From NCBI GenBank assembly GCA_022796795.1, contig JAAWJI010000004.1, positions 1 to 64,000 of the forward strand: a stretch of 64,000 nucleotides of DNA, read 5' to 3'. Position 1 is the first letter of the stretch. Every line of letters starts with the position of its first letter. The translations under genes and the position numbers were made by a program. This DNA comes from Lachnospiraceae bacterium. GTDB lineage: Bacteria; Bacillota; Clostridia; Lachnospirales; Lachnospiraceae. Below, piece after piece: positions 54,152 to 63,792 of this stretch. A model generated the notes under the pieces. It worked only from the letters and a program-made list of their open reading frames with translations, was not told the origin of the DNA and searched no databases.

Positions 54152-55543
54152 CTACAGCTCGCAGTTGTTCACGGTCCGGGGGAAGGGCAGCACGTCCCGG
54201 ATATTTGCCATGCCGGTCAGATACATGACGCACCGTTCAAAGCCCAGGCCAAAACCTGCATGGCGGGTGGAGCCATACTTGCGAAGATCCAGGTAGAATC
54301 CATAATCCTCTTCCTTGAGCCCCAGCTCCTGCATACGTCCCAGAAGCTTCTCATAATCGTCCTCTCTCTGGCTGCCCCCAATGATCTCTCCGATTCCAGG
54401 CACCAGGCAGTCCATGGCTGCCACGGTCTTTCCGTCCTCGTTAAGCTTCATATAGAAAGCTTTGATCTCTTTGGGGTAATCCGTCACAAACACCGGACGC
54501 TTGAAAATTTCCTCCGTCAGGTACCGCTCATGCTCGGTCTGCAAATCGCAGCCCCAGCTTACCTTATAGTCAAAGTTCTCGTTATTCTTTTCCAGAATCT
54601 CAATGGCCTCTGTATAAGTTACGTGGCCGAACTGGGCCTTCAGCACTCCGTTCAGCCGGTCCAGCAGTCCCTTATCCACAAATTGGTTAAAGAAATTCAT
54701 CTCCTCCGGCGCTTCCTCCAGCACATACTGAATGATATATTTCAGCATATCCTCGGCCAGAGCCATGTTGTCCTCCAGGTCTGCGAAGGCAATCTCCGGC
54801 TCAATCATCCAAAACTCCGCTGCATGGCGGGTAGTGTTGGAGTTCTCCGCCCGGAAGGTGGGACCAAAGGTATACACATTGCGGAACGCCATGGCAAAGG
54901 TCTCACAGTTCAGCTGACCGCTTACTGTCAGATTCGTTTCCTTATTAAAGAAATCCTGGGCATAATCCAGTTTCCCCTCCTCATTCCTGGGCAGATTTTC
55001 CAGATCCAGGGTGGTCACCTGAAACATTTCCCCAGCTCCCTCACAGTCGCTGCCTGTGATAATGGGCGTGTGCACATAGACAAAGCCCCGCTCCTGGAAA
55101 AACTTATGGATGGCGAAGGCCACCAGGGAACGCACCCGGAATACGGCCTGAAACGTGTTGGTCCGGGGCCGCAGATGGGTCACTGTCCGCAGATATTCAA
55201 AGCTGTGGCGCTTCTTCTGCAACGGATAATCCGGAGCGCTGGCTCCCTCCACGCAGAGGGAAGCCGCCTGGATCTCAAAGGGCTGCTTGGCCTCCGGTGT
55301 GGCTACCAGAGTTCCCTTCACCAGCACTGCCGCACCCACATTGATCTTGGAAATTTCTCCGAAATTATCCATCGTGTCATGATACACGACCTGCAATGTC
55401 TGAAAGCATGTCCCGTCATTTAATACCAAAAATCCAAAAGCTTTGGAGCCCCGGTTGCTCCGCACCCAGCCTCCTACCTCAATCTCCTGTTCCAAATACT
55501 TCTGGCTGTCCGAAAACAGCTCCTTTACCGTAATCAGCTTCAT
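54152..55543 (-). CDS. asnS: Asparaginyl-tRNA synthetase
   Basis: Class IIb synthetase, 463 residues. N-terminal OB-fold anticodon domain ([22 protein letters not shown]) and catalytic domain with motif 2 ([24 protein letters not shown]) and motif 3 ([27 protein letters not shown]). Full length and intact. A 17-bp-spaced promoter stands at 55582-55610; the leader is too short for a T-box. Confidence 0.97.
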   Translation of the reverse strand: MKLITVKELFSDSQKYLEQEIEVGGWVRSNRGSKAFGFLVLNDGTCFQTLQVVYHDTMDNFGEISKINVGAAVLVKGTLVATPEAKQPFEIQAASLCVEGASAPDYPLQKKRHSFEYLRTVTHLRPRTNTFQAVFRVRSLVAFAIHKFFQERGFVYVHTPIITGSDCEGAGEMFQVTTLDLENLPRNEEGKLDYAQDFFNKETNLTVSGQLNCETFAMAFRNVYTFGPTFRAENSNTTRHAAEFWMIEPEIAFADLEDNMALAEDMLKYIIQYVLEEAPEEMNFFNQFVDKGLLDRLNGVLKAQFGHVTYTEAIEILEKNNENFDYKVSWGCDLQTEHERYLTEEIFKRPVFVTDYPKEIKAFYMKLNEDGKTVAAMDCLVPGIGEIIGGSQREDDYEKLLGRMQELGLKEEDYGFYLDLRKYGSTRHAGFGLGFERCVMYLTGMANIRDVLPFPRTVNNCEL

Positions 55544-55581
55544 AGAACCAATCCCCTTCTATCCATTTCATATTACTGGTA

Positions 55582-55610
55582 AGTATACTCTATTTTTCCG
55601 TCCTGTGCAA
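55582..55610 (-). promoter_or_regulatory. asnS promoter
   Basis: Read leftward: TTGCAC (55605-55610), 17-bp spacer, TATACT (55582-55587), about 40 bp before the asnS start. Confidence 0.75.
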
Positions 55611-55635
55611 CCAGAACCAGCATAAAACAAGAAAA

Positions 55636-55669
55636 GGCAGGGATGCCAGAATTCTTCTGCATCCCTGCC
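55636..55669 (-). terminator. Terminator of the repeat lipoprotein gene
   Basis: Perfect 11-bp stem GGCAGGGATGC/GCATCCCTGCC with a 12-nt loop, followed on the minus strand by TTTTCTTGTTTT. Confidence 0.88.
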
Positions 55670-55698
55670 AGACAAGATCTTTCCAGCATGAAGGAAAG

Positions 55699-56169
55699 CT
55701 ATGGGGTTCTATCGTTTCCGGTTACGCCGTCTACCAGACCTTCCACTCCATCAACGGTATCGTCCACTACATTGTCAATGCCCTCGCCTACATCCTCCAT
55801 GAGGCCATCGCCGTCCGTGGTCCCATTGGTGGTTCCATTGTTCATAGTCCCGTTGGTGGTTCCATTGTTCGTAGTCCCATTGGTGGTTCCATTGTTCGTG
55901 GTCCCATTAGTGGTTCCATTGTTCGTGGTCCCATTAGTGGTTCCATTGTTCGTGGTCCCATTGGTGGTTCCATTGTTCGTGGTCCCATTGGTGGTTCCAT
56001 TGTTCGTGGTCCCATTGGTGGTTCCGTTATTTGTGGTTCCATTGGTGGTTCCATTCTCTGTACCGTTTGTGGTATCGTTGGTATCATTTCTGTTGTTTCC
56101 ACAGGCTGTCACTGTGACCATGGCCAGTGTTAAAAAGGCGACCATGGTAAACTTTTTAAACCTTTTCAT
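55699..56169 (-). CDS. Lipoprotein with Asn-Gly-Thr tandem repeats
   Basis: A 156-residue predicted lipoprotein: basic start MKRFKK, hydrophobic core VAFLTLAMVTV and lipobox VTAC-G (Cys23). The mature part is a low-complexity stretch built from eight 9-residue repeats (NNGTTNGTT) and ends in an acidic amphipathic tail (MEDVGEGIDNVVDDTVDGVEGL). N-G-T occurs in almost every unit. The tail and spacing suggest a flexible surface stalk. AAAGGAGA lies upstream of the ATG. Function unknown; copy number probably varies between strains. Confidence 0.85.
   Translation of the reverse strand: MKRFKKFTMVAFLTLAMVTVTACGNNRNDTNDTTNGTENGTTNGTTNNGTTNGTTNNGTTNGTTNNGTTNGTTNNGTTNGTTNNGTTNGTTNNGTTNGTTNNGTTNGTMNNGTTNGTTDGDGLMEDVGEGIDNVVDDTVDGVEGLVDGVTGNDRTP
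55835..56050. repeat. Eight tandem 27-bp repeats inside the lipoprotein gene
   Basis: Eight consecutive 27-bp units starting CCATTGTT on the + strand, several of them identical, the two end units more diverged. Being a multiple of three, gain or loss of units keeps the frame. Confidence 0.9.
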
Positions 56170-56372
56170 ACTAAAATCTCCTTTCCTTTTTTCTGTCCGG
56201 TTTATGGACAGTCTGGCATCCCTTCCTTAATCACAAGTCCAAAATGCCGGTCTCATATTCAGTATGATCCTATTTTTCGCGTTTTATGCGATTTTTTATT
56301 TTCAAAAAATTTGAAAAACAGCTATAATGATATTCATACATACCATGAATTCTTTTCAAAAAGGAGATTGCC

Positions 56373-59300
56373 ATGAAACCAGATATAAAATGGCTGGACG
56401 ATCCCCAGGTATTTCGGGTCAACCAGCTTCCTGCCCACAGCGACCATTGCTTTTACGCAAATCATCGGGAACTGAACAGAGAAAACTCCTCCCTGTCCCA
56501 GTCTTTAAACGGCCTTTGGGATTTCTGCTATTCCGTCTGTGCAGACAGGCGCCCCGCTCATTTTTATGAGCCGGACTTTGACGCCTCTGGCTTTGACCAG
56601 ATCCCGGTTCCCGGACATATTGAGCTGGCAGGCTACGACAAAATTCAGTATATTAACACCATGTATCCCTGGGAGGGCCACGCGTACCGAAGACCTGCCC
56701 ACAGCCTGAGAGAGCAAAATGGCTGCGGCATGTTCAGCCAAGCCTCCTACAATCCGGTAGGCTCCTATCGCAAAAGCTTTGACCTGGAGAAGCCCCTTTG
56801 GGGAAAACGGGTAATGATCCGGCTGGAGGGTGTGGAACAGGCTTTTTTTCTGTGGCTCAACGGAAGCTTTGTGGGCTATGCGGAGGACAGCTTTACCCCT
56901 TCCGAGTTCGATCTGACGCCCTATATCCAGGAGAGGGGAAATCTTCTGGCTGTGGAGGTCCACAAGCGAAGCACGGCTGCTTTCCTGGAGGATCAGGATT
57001 TTTTCCGCTTTTTTGGCATTTTCCGAAACGTAACCCTGTATGCCAAGCCTGTGATGCATGTGGAGGATCTGTGGGCAAAGCCCCGGCTCCTGGAGGACGG
57101 AACCGGAAACTTCTCCTTGGAATTCACGGTTTCCATGCCTGTAAATCTTTGGGGAAGGGCAGAGATTTCCCTGGAGGACCAGAATGACAAACTCTTGTTC
57201 CGCCGTTCCCTGCGCCTGGAGACCCACGCCGGCAGCAGCGAAAATCCTCCCCCAGAGAACGCTCCCTTCCAGCAAGATTATGGGGAAATCTCCTGTCTGC
57301 TAGACCCTCAGCCCCTGGGAACCATACAGCCCTGGGAGCATAACAGCCCTTACCTGTACCGGCTTCTGATCCGTCTCTATGACAGGGAAAACCATCTGGT
57401 GGAAATTGTCCCCTGTGCTATAGGGTTTTATTCTCTGGAAATCAAAGACCAGGTGATCCGCCTGAACGGGCAGCGTCTGGTTCTCTGCGGCGTCAACCGC
57501 CATGAGTGGAGCATGACAAAGGGCCGCTGCATCGGCATTTCAGAAATGGAGCAGGATATGAAGCTTCTTCTGGAAAACCATTTTAATGCCGTGCGCACCT
57601 GCCATTATCCGGATCAGCTGCCCTGGTACTCCCTTTGCGACGAAAAGGGAATCTATGTCATGGCCGAGGCCAATCTGGAATCTCATGGAAGCTGGCAGAA
57701 AATGGGCGTTGTGGAGCCCTCCTGGAATGTTCCCGGCAGCCTGCATCCCTGGAGGGAGGCGGTTCTGGACCGGATCCGCAGCAATTTTGAGCTGCTGAAA
57801 AACCATCCCTCCATTCTGTTCTGGTCCCTGGGAAATGAATCCTATGCCGGAGAAGTGCTGGCTTGCGCTCATGACTGGCTAAAACAAAAAGACGACGGAA
57901 GGCTGATTCACTATGAGGGCGTATTCCACAACCGCAGCTACGAGGATCGGATTTCCCATGTGGAAAGCCGTATGTACGCGCCTCCCCAGGAAATCCGCGC
58001 CTATCTGGAAAACAGCCCCAAAAAGCCTTTTCTACTGTGCGAATATATGCACGACATGGGAAATTCCCTGGGTGGCATGGCCTCCTACATGCAGCTTTTG
58101 GAGGATTATGAATCCTATCACGGCGGCTTTATCTGGGATTGGATCGACCAGGCCCTTCTGCGGACAGATCCCGTAACCGGCAGACAGACCTTGTGCTATG
58201 GAGGGGATTTCGACGATCGCCCCTCGGATTATGCTTTCTCCGGAAACGGCCTGCTCTTTGCAGACCGCAGGGAAAAACCGGCCATGCAGGAGGTGCGCTA
58301 TTATTATGGGCTGTGGAGCAAAGCAGGCGCCTCCCCCGAAAAAGTTTCGTTCCCAAACCCAGCGCCTGGCTACCAGACAGCTCTGCTTCCCCAAGCCAAT
58401 CCTGGCTGTCAGACCGTTCCGCCTCCAAAAGCAGAGCCTCTTCGCATCGTCTATGGGGATGCAACCCTGGGCGTCCATGGCCATGCAGACGGATCTGGCT
58501 TTCACTTTATCTTCTCCTACGCTTTAGGAGGCCCGGAATCCTTTGTATGGCAGGGCCGGGAATGGCTCTACCGTCCGCCCATGCCCTGCTTCTGGCGGGC
58601 TCTGACAGACAATGACCGGGGCTGCGCCTTTGCCCGTCGAAGCGGCATCTGGCTGGCCGCGGACCAGTTTCTTTCCTGTCAGGAGATCTCTGTGGCCGTA
58701 AACGGCCAGGAAATCCCCCTGCCTGTTGCGCCGGAAAACAACCGCTATACAGATCAGGAGCAGGCCGGGCAAATCCAGATTACCTACACTTACGCCACAA
58801 TCACCAGGCCCCGCGCCCTGGTAGACGTGTCCTATCAGGTCAGACAAGACGGCTCCCTTAAGGTGCGGGTGCATTATCACGGGGCAAAGGGGTTGCCTGA
58901 GCTGCCTGTATTGGGCCTTCGGTTCCTCATGCCAGACTGTGCCGCCGGCTTTTCCTACCAGGGACTTTCCGGGGAAACCTATCCGGACCGGAAGGCCGGG
59001 GGCATCCCCGGCATCTATGAAGTGGAGGGCCTGCCTGTCACCCCCTATCTGGTTCCCCAGGACTGCGGCATGCACATGGATACCAGCTGGGTCAGCGTAT
59101 GCCGGGGGCATGCTCCGGACAGCCCCACATCTGTCCGCTTTGAGGCTATAGAAAAGCCCTTTGCATTCTCCTGCCTGCCCTATACCCCCCAGGAGCTGGA
59201 AAACGCCACCCATCAGGAGGAGCTTCCCCCTGCCCGGAGAACTGTTCTCACCATCTGCGGCGCTGTCCGCGGAGTAGGTGGCATTGACAGCTGGGGCAGG

Positions 59301-59414
59301 GACGTGGAACCGGCTTTCCATATCAGCGGGGAGGAGGATCTGGAATTTGCCTTTCGTATCTGTGGCGCTTTGAAACAAGCTCCTGGAAAGCTTGACAGCC
59401 TCCCTGGCATATGA
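56373..59414 (+). CDS. lacZ: Beta-galactosidase, GH2 (LacZ type)
   Basis: A 1013-residue glycoside hydrolase family 2 enzyme cleaving terminal beta-galactosides, cytoplasmic (no signal peptide). Domain order of LacZ: sugar-binding jelly roll (40-220), Ig-like domains, TIM barrel with acid/base Glu489 in WSLGNESYAG and nucleophile Glu557 in LLCEYMHDMGNS, then the C-terminal beta-galactosidase small-chain domain (from about 690). An extra linker near residues 650-690 holds an internal duplication (PAPGYQT and NPGCQT). AAAGGAGA is upstream of the ATG. No lactose transporter or regulator adjoins it. Confidence 0.95.
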   Translation: MKPDIKWLDDPQVFRVNQLPAHSDHCFYANHRELNRENSSLSQSLNGLWDFCYSVCADRRPAHFYEPDFDASGFDQIPVPGHIELAGYDKIQYINTMYPWEGHAYRRPAHSLREQNGCGMFSQASYNPVGSYRKSFDLEKPLWGKRVMIRLEGVEQAFFLWLNGSFVGYAEDSFTPSEFDLTPYIQERGNLLAVEVHKRSTAAFLEDQDFFRFFGIFRNVTLYAKPVMHVEDLWAKPRLLEDGTGNFSLEFTVSMPVNLWGRAEISLEDQNDKLLFRRSLRLETHAGSSENPPPENAPFQQDYGEISCLLDPQPLGTIQPWEHNSPYLYRLLIRLYDRENHLVEIVPCAIGFYSLEIKDQVIRLNGQRLVLCGVNRHEWSMTKGRCIGISEMEQDMKLLLENHFNAVRTCHYPDQLPWYSLCDEKGIYVMAEANLESHGSWQKMGVVEPSWNVPGSLHPWREAVLDRIRSNFELLKNHPSILFWSLGNESYAGEVLACAHDWLKQKDDGRLIHYEGVFHNRSYEDRISHVESRMYAPPQEIRAYLENSPKKPFLLCEYMHDMGNSLGGMASYMQLLEDYESYHGGFIWDWIDQALLRTDPVTGRQTLCYGGDFDDRPSDYAFSGNGLLFADRREKPAMQEVRYYYGLWSKAGASPEKVSFPNPAPGYQTALLPQANPGCQTVPPPKAEPLRIVYGDATLGVHGHADGSGFHFIFSYALGGPESFVWQGREWLYRPPMPCFWRALTDNDRGCAFARRSGIWLAADQFLSCQEISVAVNGQEIPLPVAPENNRYTDQEQAGQIQITYTYATITRPRALVDVSYQVRQDGSLKVRVHYHGAKGLPELPVLGLRFLMPDCAAGFSYQGLSGETYPDRKAGGIPGIYEVEGLPVTPYLVPQDCGMHMDTSWVSVCRGHAPDSPTSVRFEAIEKPFAFSCLPYTPQELENATHQEELPPARRTVLTICGAVRGVGGIDSWGRDVEPAFHISGEEDLEFAFRICGALKQAPGKLDSLPGI

Positions 59415-59465
59415 TACTTTATTTTATATCACATGCCGCTAAAAAGCGGCAGAATGGAGGCTGTC

Positions 59466-59981
59466 ATGAAAAATGGTATGGAAGTTTTATTGGAGCGGAG
59501 AAGCATCCGGAAATATAAGCCGGACCAGATCACCCAGGAGGAGCTTAAGGCTGTCATAGATGCAGCCCGCTACGCCCCCACTGCCAGAAACCGGCAGCCG
59601 GGATTGATCATAGCCGTCCAGGATAAAGAAACCATTGCGGAGCTTTCCTGTATCAATGCCGAGATCTGGGACAAATCTTCAGATCCCTTCTACGGGGCGC
59701 CCACAATCCTGTTGGTGCTGGTAAAGGCGGACGTACCCACGGGAGTCTGCGACGGCAGTCTCATGCTGGGCAATATGATGAACGCCGCCTATGCCCTGGG
59801 CCTGGGCTCCTGCTGGATCAATCGGATCAAGGAGACCTTCGAGAGAGAGGACGGCAAGGCGCTGCTGAAAAAATGGGGCGTAGAGGGCGAGTACATCGGC
59901 GTAGGCTCCTGCATCCTGGGCTATGCCGACTGCCAGCATCCCACCGCCCCGGAACGGACCAGCCAGGTGATTTTCGTATAA
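59466..59981 (+). CDS. Nitroreductase-family flavoprotein
   Basis: A 171-residue FMN-dependent oxidoreductase: LLERRSIRKYKPDQ (FMN phosphate contact), YAPTARNRQPGLIIAV, and the later GSLMLGNMMNAAYALGLGSCWI helix. Likely NAD(P)H-dependent reduction of an unidentified quinone or nitro compound. ATG 59466 is chosen for GGAGG 5 nt upstream. It follows lacZ after about 50 bp, so it may be cotranscribed with it, and is closed by the terminator at 60082-60117. Confidence 0.9.
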   Translation: MKNGMEVLLERRSIRKYKPDQITQEELKAVIDAARYAPTARNRQPGLIIAVQDKETIAELSCINAEIWDKSSDPFYGAPTILLVLVKADVPTGVCDGSLMLGNMMNAAYALGLGSCWINRIKETFEREDGKALLKKWGVEGEYIGVGSCILGYADCQHPTAPERTSQVIFV

Positions 59982-60081
59982 TCAATTTCTACAGACAGAC
60001 TGGCACGTTTTCCCTGCAGGACAATTTGCCAAGGGAATCGTCTATGGTTTAGACATCCTTATCCATAGACATTCATAAAAA

Positions 60082-60117
60082 AGGTCATGAAACGTGTAAA
60101 AATACGTCTCATGACCT
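60082..60117. terminator. Bidirectional terminator between nitroreductase and ABC exporter
   Basis: AGGTCATGA (60082-60090) pairs with TCATGACCT (60109-60117), inner ACGT/ACGT; T-runs follow on both strands (CTTTT on +, six T on -). Confidence 0.85.
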
Positions 60118-60143
60118 CTTTTGTCTGCGCGAATAGGGTAGCC

Positions 60144-62066
60144 TTAGGACAGCTCAAAAGCCCCCGTATACAGCTGATAATATTTCCCCCGCTCTGCGAT
60201 CAGCTCCTCATGGCTGCCCCGCTCTATAATGTTCCCCTGCTCCAGCACCATAATCACGTCGGAGTTCTGCACCGTGGACAGACGGTGGGCGATTACAAAG
60301 ACCGTGCGGCCCTCCATGAGACTGTCCATGCCCCGCTGCACAATGGCTTCCGTGCGGGTGTCAATGCTGGAGGTGGCCTCATCCAGAATCAGTACCGGCG
60401 GATCCGCAATCGCAGCCCGGGCAATAGCCAAAAGCTGCCGCTGGCCCTGGGAAAGATTCGCTCCATCCCCGGTGAGCACCGTATCATAGCCCTGGGGCAG
60501 ATGCTGGATAAAGGTATCCGCTCCGGCCAGCATGGCTGCTCCCTTCACCTCAGAGTCCGAGGCGTCCAGCTTTCCGTAACGGATATTTTCCGCCACGGTT
60601 CCCGTGAAGAGATGGGTATCCTGCAGCACCATGCCCAGGGAACGACGCAGGTCCGATTTCCGGATTTTGTTGATATTAATGCCGTCATAGCGGATCTTTC
60701 CGTCCTGAATATCGTAGAAGCGGTTGATCAGGTTGGTAATGGTGGTCTTTCCCGCTCCCGTGGCGCCCACAAAGGCCACCTTCTCTCCCGGATTGGCAAA
60801 AAGCTTTATATCATGGAGCACGATCTTGTCGTCCGTATAGCCGAAATCCACCCCGTCCATGACCACGTCTCCCTGCAGCAGCTGATAGGTCAGGGTCCCG
60901 TCCTTGTGGGGATGCTTCCAGGCCCAGGTTCCCGTCCGCTCTTCGCTCTCCTCGATCTGCCCCTGCTCATTGATCCGGGCATGAACCAGCGTCACATACC
61001 CCTGATCCTGCTCCGGCTCCTGATCCATAAGATCAAAAATCCGCTCCGCGCCTGCCAGGGCCATGATAATGGCATTAAACTGCTGAGACACCTGGGTCAC
61101 TGGATGGGTAAAGCTTCGGTTCAGCTGCAGGAAGGAGGCCAGGCCGCCCAGAGTCAAGCCGCCGATTCCCTTAATGGCCACCAGGGAGCCAACCATAGCC
61201 GTCAGCACATAGCTGATATTTCCAATATTTGACATAATAGGCATAAGAATGTTGGCAAATATGTTGGCGTTGCTGGCGCTGTCCAGCAGCTGGTCATTGA
61301 GCTCCCGGAAGCGGTCTTTGGCCTCCTTCTCATGGCAGAACACCTTGACCACCTTCTGTCCCTCCATCATCTCCTCAATGTAGCCGTTCAGCGCTCCCAA
61401 ATCCTTCTGCTGGGCCATAAAGTACCGCCCGGACTGCCCGCCGATTTTGCCGATTACCTGGATCATAATAAAGATCATAAAAACTACCAGCAGAGTCAAA
61501 ACCGGACTCAGCACCAGCATGGAGGCAAATACGCTGACAATGGTAATGCTGGAGGATATGAGCTGGGGAATACTCTGGCTGATAAGCTGGCGCAGGGTAT
61601 CCGTGTCGTTGGTGTATATACTCATAATATCCCCATGGGCATGCTGGTCAAAGTAGGGGATGGACAGAGTCTCCATGTGGGCAAACAGCTCATCCCGGAT
61701 CTTCTTCAGTGATCCCTGGGCCACATTGACCATCAAACGATTATATAAATAGGTGGAGGCCACCCCCACCAGGTAAATCAGCGCCATGGTGGTAATCGCC
61801 TGCAGGAGAAGGCTGAAATCCGGGTTGGCTTCTCCGATCATAGGCGTAATATAATCGTCAATAAGCGTCTGCAGAAACAGGGTTCCCCGTACATTTGCAA
61901 ATACGCTCAGGAGAATCCCCGCAACTACCAGCGTGCAGTGCACCGGATATCCCTTCACCACAATAGAAAGCACTCGTTTCAGCGTCTTGCCCGGATTCTT
62001 GGCCTTGGGGCCTCCCCCCTTCATTCCCTTTCGTCCCATGGGTCCTCTGGGTCCGCGATTACTCAT
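60144..62066 (-). CDS. ABC exporter half-transporter, second subunit
   Basis: A 640-residue fused membrane-plus-ATPase half-transporter (six helices from about residue 40, then NBD). NBD motifs: VGATGAGKTTI (Walker A), LSQGQRQLLAIARA (signature), PPVLILDEATSSID (Walker B), and VIAHRLSTVQ (H-loop). A Gly/Lys-rich N-terminal tail (RGPRGPMGRKGMKGGGPKAK) precedes the first helix. It overlaps its partner by 8 bp, so the two form a heterodimeric multidrug or lipid exporter of the BmrCD/LmrCD type. Confidence 0.9.
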   Translation of the reverse strand: MSNRGPRGPMGRKGMKGGGPKAKNPGKTLKRVLSIVVKGYPVHCTLVVAGILLSVFANVRGTLFLQTLIDDYITPMIGEANPDFSLLLQAITTMALIYLVGVASTYLYNRLMVNVAQGSLKKIRDELFAHMETLSIPYFDQHAHGDIMSIYTNDTDTLRQLISQSIPQLISSSITIVSVFASMLVLSPVLTLLVVFMIFIMIQVIGKIGGQSGRYFMAQQKDLGALNGYIEEMMEGQKVVKVFCHEKEAKDRFRELNDQLLDSASNANIFANILMPIMSNIGNISYVLTAMVGSLVAIKGIGGLTLGGLASFLQLNRSFTHPVTQVSQQFNAIIMALAGAERIFDLMDQEPEQDQGYVTLVHARINEQGQIEESEERTGTWAWKHPHKDGTLTYQLLQGDVVMDGVDFGYTDDKIVLHDIKLFANPGEKVAFVGATGAGKTTITNLINRFYDIQDGKIRYDGININKIRKSDLRRSLGMVLQDTHLFTGTVAENIRYGKLDASDSEVKGAAMLAGADTFIQHLPQGYDTVLTGDGANLSQGQRQLLAIARAAIADPPVLILDEATSSIDTRTEAIVQRGMDSLMEGRTVFVIAHRLSTVQNSDVIMVLEQGNIIERGSHEELIAERGKYYQLYTGAFELS

Positions 62067-63792
62067 GGTCCTCACCGCCTTTCTGCTGTGAATGGTATAC
62101 TTCCTGGTAAATAGCGTTGGACGCCAGAAGCTCTTCATGGGTGCCTACTCCGTCGATCCGGCCGTCATTGAGCACCACAATCACATCCGCATCCTGCACA
62201 GAAGAAATCCGCTGGGCAATGATAAGCTTGGTGGTCTCCGGAATCTCCTCCCGGAATGCCTTGCGGATCATAGCGTCCGTATGGGTATCCACCGCACTGG
62301 TGGAATCGTCCAGAATCAAAATCTTCGGCTTCTTCAGCAGAGCCCGGGCAATACAGAGGCGCTGCTTCTGTCCGCCGGACACATTGGTGCCTCCCTGCTC
62401 GATCCGGGTCTCATAGCTATCCGGGAATTTCTCGATAAACTCATGAGCGCAGGCCAGGCGGCATACCCGCTCCAGCTCCTCCTGGCTGGCCTCCGGATTG
62501 CCCCACCGCAGGTTCTCCGCTATGGTTCCGGAAAACAGCACATTCTTCTGCAGCACCATGGACACCTCATTGCGCAGGGCCTCCAGATCATACTCCCGCA
62601 CATCCCGGCCCCCCACCTTCACAGATCCTGATGTCACATCATAAAGTCTGGGAATCAGCTGCACCAGAGTGGACTTTGCGCTGCCGGTACCGCCCAGAAT
62701 TCCCACGGTCTGCCCGGAGGCAATCTTCAGATTCACATGGGAAAGATGCAGGTTTTCCTGATCCCCATGGTAGCTGAAGCACACATCCTCAAAGGAAATG
62801 GAGCCGTCCAAAACCTGCCCCGCCGCTTCCTTAGGACTTGCAATGCTGCTCTTTTCCCCCAGCACCTCACAAATACGCTCTGCAGAGGATTTTGCCATGG
62901 AAACCATAACCGTAACCATGGCAATCATCATCAGACTCATGAGAATATTCATGGTATAGGTAAGCAGGCTCATCAGATTTCCCGTGGTCATATCGCCCAC
63001 TACAATCACCTTTGCCCCCAGCCAGGACAGCAGTAAAATACAGGTGTACACGGTAAACTGCATGATGGGCATCACCATGACCATCAGCTTTTCCGCCCGA
63101 ATGGAGCATTGATACAAAAGCTCCGAGGTTTTGCGGAATTTTTTTGTCTCATGCTCCTCCCGCACATAGGCCTTCACCACCCGAATGCCGGTGAGATTTT
63201 CCTGCACATTGGCGTTGAGAGCGTCATATTTCTCAAACATTTCCCGGAAATAGGGTCCCACCCGTCCCATCAGGAACAGGATAACAATGCCCAGAAACAC
63301 AATGGCTGCCAAAAATACCAGGGAAAGTCTTGCATTTACCATGAAAGCCATGGTCATGGCCACAATCAGAGTAATGGGCGCCCGGGTAAACATGCGCAGC
63401 AGCATCTGATACGCATTCTGCACATTGGTCACATCTGTGGTCAGACGGGTCACCAGCCCTGCCGTGGAAAATTTATCAATATTAGAAAAAGAGAATTCCT
63501 GGATATTTTCATACATGCCTGCCCGCAGATTCCTGGCAAGCCCTGTGGAGGCAATGGCTCCGTATTTTCCCGCCAGTGCCCCGCAGACCAGGGAGCACAT
63601 GGCGATAGCCACCATCATAAGCCCTACCCGCACCACATAATTCACATCCGACTTTCCCAGACCATTGTCGATGATATTCGCCATCAGGCGAGGAATCACC
63701 ATTTCCAAAATAACCTCCAAAATAATAAATATGGGAGTCAGAATCGCCTGCCACTTAAATTCTCTCGCATAAGGTTTTAACGTATTCAGCAT
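62059..63792 (-). CDS. ABC exporter half-transporter, first subunit
   Basis: A 577-residue half-transporter: six-helix type I exporter domain, then NBD with GGTGSAKSTLVQLIP (Walker A with Ser-Ala in place of Gly, and Lys-Ser), VSGGQKQRLCIARA, PKILILDDSTSAVD (Walker B with Asp in place of the catalytic Glu) and IIAQRISSVQ. The Asp-for-Glu change marks this as the degenerate-site partner of an asymmetric heterodimer. ATG 63792 has AGGAGGAAA upstream and overlaps the end of the MarR gene, so the exporter is likely under that regulator. Confidence 0.9.
   Translation of the reverse strand: MLNTLKPYAREFKWQAILTPIFIILEVILEMVIPRLMANIIDNGLGKSDVNYVVRVGLMMVAIAMCSLVCGALAGKYGAIASTGLARNLRAGMYENIQEFSFSNIDKFSTAGLVTRLTTDVTNVQNAYQMLLRMFTRAPITLIVAMTMAFMVNARLSLVFLAAIVFLGIVILFLMGRVGPYFREMFEKYDALNANVQENLTGIRVVKAYVREEHETKKFRKTSELLYQCSIRAEKLMVMVMPIMQFTVYTCILLLSWLGAKVIVVGDMTTGNLMSLLTYTMNILMSLMMIAMVTVMVSMAKSSAERICEVLGEKSSIASPKEAAGQVLDGSISFEDVCFSYHGDQENLHLSHVNLKIASGQTVGILGGTGSAKSTLVQLIPRLYDVTSGSVKVGGRDVREYDLEALRNEVSMVLQKNVLFSGTIAENLRWGNPEASQEELERVCRLACAHEFIEKFPDSYETRIEQGGTNVSGGQKQRLCIARALLKKPKILILDDSTSAVDTHTDAMIRKAFREEIPETTKLIIAQRISSVQDADVIVVLNDGRIDGVGTHEELLASNAIYQEVYHSQQKGGEDHE

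Noticed and set aside
55835..56050. Regular 27-bp repeats resembling a CRISPR array
   Set aside because: There are no unique spacers between units; the repeats are contiguous, multiples of three, and code for a lipoprotein with lipobox and terminator.
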